Assembly (NCBI RefSeq): GCF_014852585.1
Contig: NZ_JACVBX010000005.1
Coordinates: 248,001 to 312,000 of the forward strand
Reading direction: 5' to 3'
From: Pseudomonas sp. PDM18
Lineage (GTDB): Bacteria > Pseudomonadota > Gammaproteobacteria > Pseudomonadales > Pseudomonadaceae
DNA length: 64,000 nucleotides
Positions 58,056 to 64,000 of this stretch are shown here, piece after piece. Numbering within the stretch: the first letter of the stretch is position 1; each line of letters begins with the position of its first letter. Below the pieces are notes generated by a model. The model was not told the origin of the DNA, searched no databases, and saw only the letters and a program-made list of their open reading frames with translations. A program made the translations under genes and the position numbers.

Positions 58056-58852
58056 CGCCGATCCAGCTGAGTCTTCCTGAACTGGCCGTCGCCGCCCTGC
58101 TGATCGTCGTCGCCGCCGCGCTTTCCTGGGCGCTGCGCCTGGGCCTGCAACGCACGCTGCTGGTCTCTGCCGTGCGCCTGGTGGTGCAGCTTGTGCTGGT
58201 GGGATTGTTCCTGCGCCAGGTGTTCGCCCTGTCCTCGCCCTGGCTGACCGCCCTGGTCGTGGCGGGCATGCTCACCGCTGCCACCTTCGAGGTCGGCTCG
58301 CGGCAGCGGCGGCGCCTCGCCGGCTTCTGGCATCTGGGCATCGGCGGCGGCACGGTGGGCGTCGCCACCCTAGGTATCGCCCTGTTCGCCCTGGCCAGCA
58401 GCCTGCGTCCGCAACCCTGGTACGACGCACGCCATGCCATCCCGCTGGTGGGCATCATCCTCGGCACCGCGATGAACGCCGCGAGCCTGGCGCTCAACCA
58501 GGTCTTTGCCAGCGTCACCCGCGAGCGCGCCGCCATCGAAGCGCGCCTGGCGCTGGGCGCCGACCGTTACACGGCGCTGGGCGGTGTGCTGCGCCACGCG
58601 CTGTACACCGGGATGATCCCGACGCTGAACCAGATGGCCGCCGCCGGGATCATCACCCTGCCGGGGATCATGACCGGCCAGATACTTGCCGGCATGGACC
58701 CGCTGGACGCCGCGCGCTACCAGATTCTGCTGATGTTCCTGCTCGCAGGCGCCGGCTTCGCCACGGCCCTCGGTGCGGTCTGGCTGTCAGCCTGGCGGCT
58801 CACCGACGAGCGTGATCGCTTGCGCCTGGACCGCCTGCGCGCGGAGAACTGA
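58052..58852 (+). CDS. fetB: FetB-like permease (UPF0014)
   Basis: A 266-residue membrane protein with about seven helices of the UPF0014/FetB family. The conserved GTAMNAASLALNQ and GIITLPGIMTGQILAGMDPLDA motifs are family signatures. Partner of the ATPase encoded immediately upstream. Confidence 0.88.
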   Translation: MTPIQLSLPELAVAALLIVVAAALSWALRLGLQRTLLVSAVRLVVQLVLVGLFLRQVFALSSPWLTALVVAGMLTAATFEVGSRQRRRLAGFWHLGIGGGTVGVATLGIALFALASSLRPQPWYDARHAIPLVGIILGTAMNAASLALNQVFASVTRERAAIEARLALGADRYTALGGVLRHALYTGMIPTLNQMAAAGIITLPGIMTGQILAGMDPLDAARYQILLMFLLAGAGFATALGAVWLSAWRLTDERDRLRLDRLRAEN

Positions 58853-58893
58853 GCGCGTATGCTGAGGACTTTTCAACGGCACCGGAGAACGCC

Positions 58894-59577
<684 letters not shown>

Positions 59578-59587
59578 CGGCTCGCGC

Positions 59588-59611
59588 CGTGGGCGTTACC
59601 ATGCGCCCACG
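59588..59611. repeat. Hairpin between the SDR and 8-oxoguanine deaminase genes
   Basis: CGTGGGCG (59588-59595) and CGCCCACG (59604-59611) form an 8-bp stem 10 bp after the SDR stop. No T-run follows, so termination is uncertain. Confidence 0.5.
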
Positions 59612-59729
59612 TCTGACTCTCGGGTCAGCGGACCTGGATCAGCAGACAGGGTGAACACTGAGCTGGCTTCCCATGACCCCATGGAGCCGGCTCGCTACGA
59701 ACGGCTCCGTCCGTTTGGAGAACTCACCC

Positions 59730-61088
59730 ATGTCTTCCCCGCGTCTCTGGCTGCGCAACCCGCTGGCCATCTTCACCGCCAACGACCTCGACGCCCGTGG
59801 CGGCATCGTCGTCCAAGACGGTCGCATCGTCGAACTGGTCGCTGCCGGCCAGCAACCCTCGGCTCCCGTTCAGCAGACCTTCGATGCCAGCCAGCACGTG
59901 CTGACGCCCGGCCTGATCAACACCCATCACCACTTCTACCAGACCCTCACACGCGCCTGGGCGCCGGTGGTGAACCAGCCGTTGTTCCCCTGGCTGAAGA
60001 CCCTCTACCCGGTGTGGGCGCGCCTGACTCCCGAGCAGCTCGGGGTGGCCACCAAGGTCGCCCTGGCAGAACTGCTGCTGTCGGGCTGCACCACCGCCGC
60101 CGACCACCACTACCTGTTCCCCGACGGCCTGGAGCAGGCCATCGACGTGCAGGCCGGCGTGGTCCAGGAACTGGGCATGCGCGCCATGCTCACCCGTGGC
60201 TCCATGAGCCTGGGCGAAGCCGACGGCGGCCTGCCGCCGCAACAGACCGTACAGAGCGCCGAGGACATCCTCGAAGACAGCCAGCGCCTGATCCGCGAAT
60301 ACCACCAGCGCGGCGAAGGCGCCCAGGTTCAGATCGCCCTGGCGCCCTGCTCACCGTTCTCGGTCACCCCAGAAATCATGCGCGCCAGCGCCGAACTGGC
60401 CGAGCGCGAGGACGTGCGCCTGCACACCCACCTCGCCGAAACCCTCGACGAGGAAGACTTCTGCCTGCAGCGCTTCGGCCAGCGCACCGTGGACTACCTG
60501 GACAGCGTCGGCTGGCTCGGCCCGCGCACCTGGCTGGCCCATGGCATCCACTTCAACGACGAGGAAATCCGCCGCCTGGGCGAAGCCGGCACCGGCGTCT
60601 GCCACTGCCCGAGCTCGAACATGCGGCTCGCCTCGGGCATCTGCCCGACCGTGGCGCTGGAAGCCGCCGGCGCGCCGGTGGGCATCGGCGTGGATGGTTC
60701 GGCCTCCAACGACGCCTCCAACATGATCCTCGAAGCGCGCCAGGCGCTGTACATCCAACGCCTGCGCTACGGCGCCGAGCAGATCACCCCGGAACGCGCG
60801 CTGGGCTGGGCCACGAAGGGTTCAGCGAAGCTCATCGGCCGCAGCGACATCGGCGAGCTGGCCGTGGGCAAGCAGGCGGACCTGGCCCTGTTCAAGCTCG
60901 ACGAACTGCGCTTCTCCGGCAGCCACGACCCGCTCTCGGCCCTGCTGCTGTGCGGTGCCGACAAGGCCGACCGGATCATGATCGGCGGCGCCTGGCGGGT
61001 CATCGACGGCGAAGTCGAAGGCCTCGACCTCAAGCGCCTGATCGCCGACCACACCCAGGCGGCGCGCAAGCTGCTCGGTACGCTGTAA
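59730..61088 (+). CDS. 8-oxoguanine deaminase (amidohydrolase superfamily)
   Basis: A 452-residue metal-dependent amidohydrolase of the TrzN/AtzB/8-oxoguanine deaminase group. Metal ligands are in NTHHHFYQTLTRAW, the HTHLAETLDE motif, GIHFND and the GVDGSASND Asp. The closest characterised group (Pseudomonas 8-oxoguanine deaminase) converts 8-oxoguanine to uric acid; guanine deaminase-like specificity is an alternative. The ATG at 59730 has TTGGAG upstream. It adds another purine-degrading step to a region already encoding xanthine dehydrogenase. Confidence 0.85.
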   Translation: MSSPRLWLRNPLAIFTANDLDARGGIVVQDGRIVELVAAGQQPSAPVQQTFDASQHVLTPGLINTHHHFYQTLTRAWAPVVNQPLFPWLKTLYPVWARLTPEQLGVATKVALAELLLSGCTTAADHHYLFPDGLEQAIDVQAGVVQELGMRAMLTRGSMSLGEADGGLPPQQTVQSAEDILEDSQRLIREYHQRGEGAQVQIALAPCSPFSVTPEIMRASAELAEREDVRLHTHLAETLDEEDFCLQRFGQRTVDYLDSVGWLGPRTWLAHGIHFNDEEIRRLGEAGTGVCHCPSSNMRLASGICPTVALEAAGAPVGIGVDGSASNDASNMILEARQALYIQRLRYGAEQITPERALGWATKGSAKLIGRSDIGELAVGKQADLALFKLDELRFSGSHDPLSALLLCGADKADRIMIGGAWRVIDGEVEGLDLKRLIADHTQAARKLLGTL

Positions 61089-61124
61089 GCCCCCGACCGG
61101 GAGCATCCTGCGCTCGGGCCTCCC

Positions 61125-61166
61125 CTCTCCCCCGCCCTCTCCCTTCAGGGAGAGGGCGGGGGAGAG
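61125..61166. repeat. Very strong 20-bp-arm hairpin
   Basis: CTCTCCCCCGCCCTCTCCCT (61125-61144), TC, and its exact complement (61147-61166). It lies 36 bp after the deaminase stop and may act as a rho-independent-like block without a T-run, or be a dispersed repeat unit. Confidence 0.9.
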
Positions 61167-61508
61167 ATTCAGCGGGAGGCGGTTGCGACCCACCTCTGTC
61201 TCACCTCTTCACCGTGGCTCAGGATGCCAATCCAGCCGGCACGTTTTGCCATCGAAAAATCGCTACAACCCGCGTCACACAAGGTCTGCGCCCTACCGCC
61301 CGTCGCCCGCCAGACAGTCATGACGGACCGTCATTCCAGCAAAAACCTCTCTAAATCAAGGCCCGCTGTGAGTTGGCAGGAAAATGCCGTCAATTTGACA
61401 TCACAGAGAGGCCCTCTAGTTTTAAATCGCCGGGCCGAATTCCTGCTCAAGACGTAGTCAGCAGCCGTTGGGCCCGGTTACCGGCGCCCGGCAATGGAGT
61501 GCACTTCA
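61167..61508. other. Intergenic region upstream of the che operon
   Basis: No credible gene. An AT-rich stretch near 61400-61430 (CTCTAGTTTTAAATCG) is a reasonable place for the promoter of the downstream receptor-like gene. No sigma-28 promoter was recognised with confidence. Confidence 0.45.
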
Positions 61509-62696
61509 ATGCGCGATTCACAGTTGAACCCCCAGGCGGTTCAAGAAGCCGGCCAGGATTGGCCGCGGCGCCTCGTCATCCAGACCTTGCCCTGGGCGGT
61601 CGTGGCCGGGCTCTGCGCGGTCGGCGTGCCGTTCTGGTGGATGCTGCCGATCGGCTGGGTCTCCAGCCTGGTGCTGTGCAGCCTGCTCTGCGGCGCCAGC
61701 AAGACCGCCGTCGATGCCCAGGCCACCACCCTGCAGAACGACGAGCTGCCGCACTGGCTCCCCCTGCAGGAAGCCGTGGAAGGCCACCTGGCCTCGCTCA
61801 ACGGCCACACTCACCAGATCGACAACCTCCTGCACCAGGCCATCCGCCAGCTCACCGACAGCTTTCACGCTCTCGCCGAGCGCATCGACATCCAGCGCGG
61901 CCTGTCCCACTCGCTGATCGAGCGCTACGACGGGCGCGGCCACATGGACGGCGATATCGACTTCCAGCGCTTCATCCACGCCACCCAGGAAACCCTCGGG
62001 CTGTTCGTAGAAGCCACCCTGGAGACCAGCCGCACCTCGCAGCAACTGGTGGAGCGCATGGACCGCGTGACGCACAAGATCGCCGAGATCCTGCAGTCCA
62101 CCCAGGACATGGACGCCATCGCCAAGCAGACCAACCTGCTGGCACTCAACGCCGCCATCGAGGCCGCCCGCGCCGGTGAAAGCGGGCGTGGATTCGCCGT
62201 GGTGGCCGACGAGGTGCGCGCGCTGTCGACCCGCTCCACGCACTTCTCCCAGGCCATCCGCGAGCACGTCGACGTGGTCTATCGCGAGATCAAGGACGCC
62301 GAAGGCGCGATCAGCCAGCTGGCCGACAAGGACATGACCTTCGCCCTGGATTCGCGCCAGAAGATCCAGCGCATGCTTGACGAGCTCGACACCATGAACC
62401 AGCACACCGTGAAGGTGGTGCAGGAGCTGGACCGCATTTCTCTGGAAGTTGGCGACGGCGTCAACGCCGCTGTCACCGCCCTGCAGTTCCAGGACATGAG
62501 CAGCCAGCTGCTCGGCCAGATCGGCAAGCACAGCGCCCGCCTTGGCGCGCTCGCCGTCGGCCTGGGAGCGCTGGAAGGCCGCCCGCCCGGCGAGTGGAGC
62601 GAACGCCTGCGCGGCGAAGTCTCCGAGCTCGGCCGCCCCCTGAGCAACCCGGTCGCCCAGACCAGCCTGAGCGCTGGCGAGGTGGAACTGTTCTGA
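61509..62696 (+). CDS. Chemoreceptor-like protein without a periplasmic ligand domain
   Basis: A 395-residue protein starting at ATG 61509 (GGAG 9 nt upstream). Two closely spaced N-terminal hydrophobic helices (about 25-65) form a membrane hairpin with almost no periplasmic loop. The cytoplasmic part contains the MCP signalling tip [22 protein letters not shown] and [11 protein letters not shown], but the rest is shorter than in normal receptors and lacks a clear HAMP domain. The C-terminal region [15 protein letters not shown] may be a second helical module. As first gene before cheY and cheA it probably signals to this Che system. Confidence 0.82.
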   Translation: MRDSQLNPQAVQEAGQDWPRRLVIQTLPWAVVAGLCAVGVPFWWMLPIGWVSSLVLCSLLCGASKTAVDAQATTLQNDELPHWLPLQEAVEGHLASLNGHTHQIDNLLHQAIRQLTDSFHALAERIDIQRGLSHSLIERYDGRGHMDGDIDFQRFIHATQETLGLFVEATLETSRTSQQLVERMDRVTHKIAEILQSTQDMDAIAKQTNLLALNAAIEAARAGESGRGFAVVADEVRALSTRSTHFSQAIREHVDVVYREIKDAEGAISQLADKDMTFALDSRQKIQRMLDELDTMNQHTVKVVQELDRISLEVGDGVNAAVTALQFQDMSSQLLGQIGKHSARLGALAVGLGALEGRPPGEWSERLRGEVSELGRPLSNPVAQTSLSAGEVELF

Positions 62697-62722
62697 CCTG
62701 AAGGCAACGCAGGAGCCCCGAC

Positions 62723-62773
62723 ATGCTGCAGTCCGTCTTCGAATACTTGGCCAACCTCGCTCTGATCGGCTGA
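62723..62773 (+). CDS. Micro-ORF between the receptor-like gene and cheY
   Basis: ATG with CAGGAG at 7-8 nt upstream encodes the 16-residue hydrophobic peptide MLQSVFEYLANLALIG, followed by TGA. It sits alone in the 170-bp gap inside the operon and would be translated from the same mRNA. It could be a small membrane peptide or a translational spacer; conservation was not tested. Confidence 0.35.
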   Translation: MLQSVFEYLANLALIG

Positions 62774-62866
62774 GCCCACCCCACCATTTCCACGCGCCGG
62801 GATGGCGCGAGCACTTGTGCGCCTGGCGACACGCAAACGCATTGCAATCCGAGGAGAACCAACGCA

Positions 62867-63232
62867 ATGGGAAAGCAGATTCTGATCGTCGATGACTCGG
62901 CCTCGATCCGGCAGATGCTGAGCTTCACGCTCAAATCCGCCGGCTACGAGGTGGACGAGGCCGTGGACGGCAAGGACGGCCTGGGCAAGGCCCAGCGCAA
63001 GGCCTACAACCTGGTCTTCACCGACCAGAACATGCCGAACATGGACGGCCTGACGCTGATCCGCAGCCTGCGCGACATGGCCGGCTACCGCGTCACGCCG
63101 ATCCTCATGCTGACCACCGAATCCAGCGACGCCATGAAGCAGCAGGGCAAGAGTGCGGGCGCCACCGGCTGGCTGGTCAAGCCGTTCGACCCGCCGAAGC
63201 TGCTGGAAGTCACCCGCAAGGTCCTGCCCTAG
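62867..63232 (+). CDS. cheY: CheY-type single-domain response regulator
   Basis: A 121-residue receiver domain with acidic pocket DD (10-11 region, IVDDSASIR), phospho-acceptor Asp in FTDQNMPNMDG, Thr in LMLTTESS and Lys in WLVKPFDPP. It lies immediately upstream of cheA (11 bp), as in the P. aeruginosa Che2 cluster. It probably serves that CheA rather than the flagellar CheY pathway. Confidence 0.95.
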   Translation: MGKQILIVDDSASIRQMLSFTLKSAGYEVDEAVDGKDGLGKAQRKAYNLVFTDQNMPNMDGLTLIRSLRDMAGYRVTPILMLTTESSDAMKQQGKSAGATGWLVKPFDPPKLLEVTRKVLP

Positions 63233-63243
63233 GGGTATCGCCG

Positions 63244-64000
63244 ATGGCCACTGGAATGGAGCAGTTCCTCCAGGTGTTCTTCGAGGAAACCGACGAGCAC
63301 CTGGCGACCCTCGAACTCCTGCTCATCGGGCTCGACCTCGATCAGCCGGACGCCGAGACGCTCAATGGCATTTTCCGCGCGGCCCACTCGATCAAGGGCT
63401 CCAGCGGCATGTTCGGTTTCGACGACCTGACCGCGGTGACCCACGAGCTGGAAACCCTGCTCGACCGCATCCGCTGCGGGCAGACCGCCCTGCACACGGA
63501 CATGATCGGCGTGTTCCTGGAAGCCCGCGACGTCCTGCAGCGCCTGCTCGACGCACACCGCAGCCAGGTGCCCGACCCGGACGTCCCGGTATCGGCCACC
63601 GTGGACCGCCTGCGCGCCTGGCTGGCAGAGCCTGTCGCAGTCGCCGCCGATGACGGATTCGGCCTGTTCGACGGCGCCCCCGCAGCGGCTGAAAACTGCG
63701 CCAGCGACGACGATACGTTCGGCTTCTTCGACGATGCGCCCGGCATGCCTGAAACCGCTGCCAGCAGCGAGGACTTCGGTTTCTTCGACGACGCCCCCGG
63801 CGCGCCGGACGTCAAACCCGTCGAGCCCTACGGCATTTTCGACAAGGCCCCCGGCGCCCCCGCGGCCGCCGCAGTGGTTACAGCACCAAGCGAGCAACCC
63901 AAGGCCGCGCCCGCCATTGCTGCCAAGCCCGCTGCCCGCACCGATAGCGAATCCAGCTCCATCCGCGTCAGCGTCGAGAAGATCGACAGCCTGATCAACC
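63244..64000 (+). CDS. cheA: CheA-type histidine kinase, 3' part beyond the window
   Basis: The first 252 residues of a CheA. The HPt (P1) domain (1-120) has the phospho-acceptor His in AAHSIKGSSGMFGF. Instead of a recognisable P2 domain, the linker (about 139-204) contains four repeats of the type FGFFDDAPG (139-146, 159-167, 178-186, 196-204). The P3 dimerisation helix begins with SSIRVSVEKIDSLIN at the window edge. It follows cheY with an 11-bp gap. The catalytic and CheW-like domains are outside the window. Confidence 0.93.
   Translation, partial: MATGMEQFLQVFFEETDEHLATLELLLIGLDLDQPDAETLNGIFRAAHSIKGSSGMFGFDDLTAVTHELETLLDRIRCGQTALHTDMIGVFLEARDVLQRLLDAHRSQVPDPDVPVSATVDRLRAWLAEPVAVAADDGFGLFDGAPAAAENCASDDDTFGFFDDAPGMPETAASSEDFGFFDDAPGAPDVKPVEPYGIFDKAPGAPAAAAVVTAPSEQPKAAPAIAAKPAARTDSESSSIRVSVEKIDSLIN

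Overview
The window is high-GC chromosomal DNA from a Pseudomonas, most likely a member of the P. aeruginosa / P. nitroreducens / P. citronellolis side of the genus. Nearly every gene has a clear P. aeruginosa-type counterpart: split nrdJa/nrdJb, glmR-glmS, cytochromes c4 and c5 next to dsbA, the sRNA ErsA between engB and polA, tonB2-exbB-exbD, and the second (Che2-type) chemotaxis cluster. No rRNA, tRNA, phage, insertion sequence or CRISPR array was seen. Gene order, compared from memory with PAO1, looks like several PAO1-like blocks joined together.

Layout. 1-6340: tonB (cut by the window edge) with a Fur box, a COG0523 GTPase, then a zinc-starvation block (DUF1826 protein, second COG0523 GTPase, dksA2, small secreted protein, folE2) with two identical Zur-box cores. 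6337-14387: GNAT, cfa, two MFS transporters, glmS and glmR, with an empty attTn7 site and a chain of stem-loops downstream of glmS. 14526-24431: dgcH, a phosphatase-fold protein, dsbA, cytochromes c4 and c5, engB, ersA, polA, DUF2782 protein and thrB. 24686-34228: nrdJb-nrdJa, znuA with divergent zur-znuC-znuB, a lipoprotein, metNIQ. 34556-41249: tonB2-exbB-exbD, gamma-glutamylcyclotransferase, a small hydrolase, an amidase, cls. 41412-43801: ahpC-ahpF. 44268-54219: purine-related genes (xdhABC, a dCache chemoreceptor, a RutR-like TetR regulator, a Tsx-like channel) around a non-coding stretch rich in DnaA-box-like motifs. 54798-61088: AraC regulator, MHS transporter, fetAB-like ABC pair, SDR, 8-oxoguanine deaminase. 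61509-64000: start of a che operon (receptor-like protein, micro-ORF, cheY, cheA running off the end).

How the genes work together. The Zur-linked genes form a zinc-economy programme: high-affinity uptake (znuABC), putative metal-delivery GTPases, and substitutes that dispense with zinc (DksA2 without the full Cys4 finger, FolE2 in place of FolE). The 44-61 kb stretch groups functions for purine uptake, sensing, control and oxidation.

The most unusual non-coding signals are the DnaA-box-like array with 11-bp phasing and a 24-bp inverted repeat (50964-51363), the nested hairpin between ahpC and ahpF, a hairpin abutting the tonB2 ribosome-binding site, and the stem-loop chain after glmS. The most unusual coding signals are four FGFFDDAPG-like repeats in the CheA linker and a hexanucleotide tandem repeat coding an Ala-Pro linker in DgcH. 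Two families of dispersed palindromic repeats (REP/BIME) often lie at block junctions.
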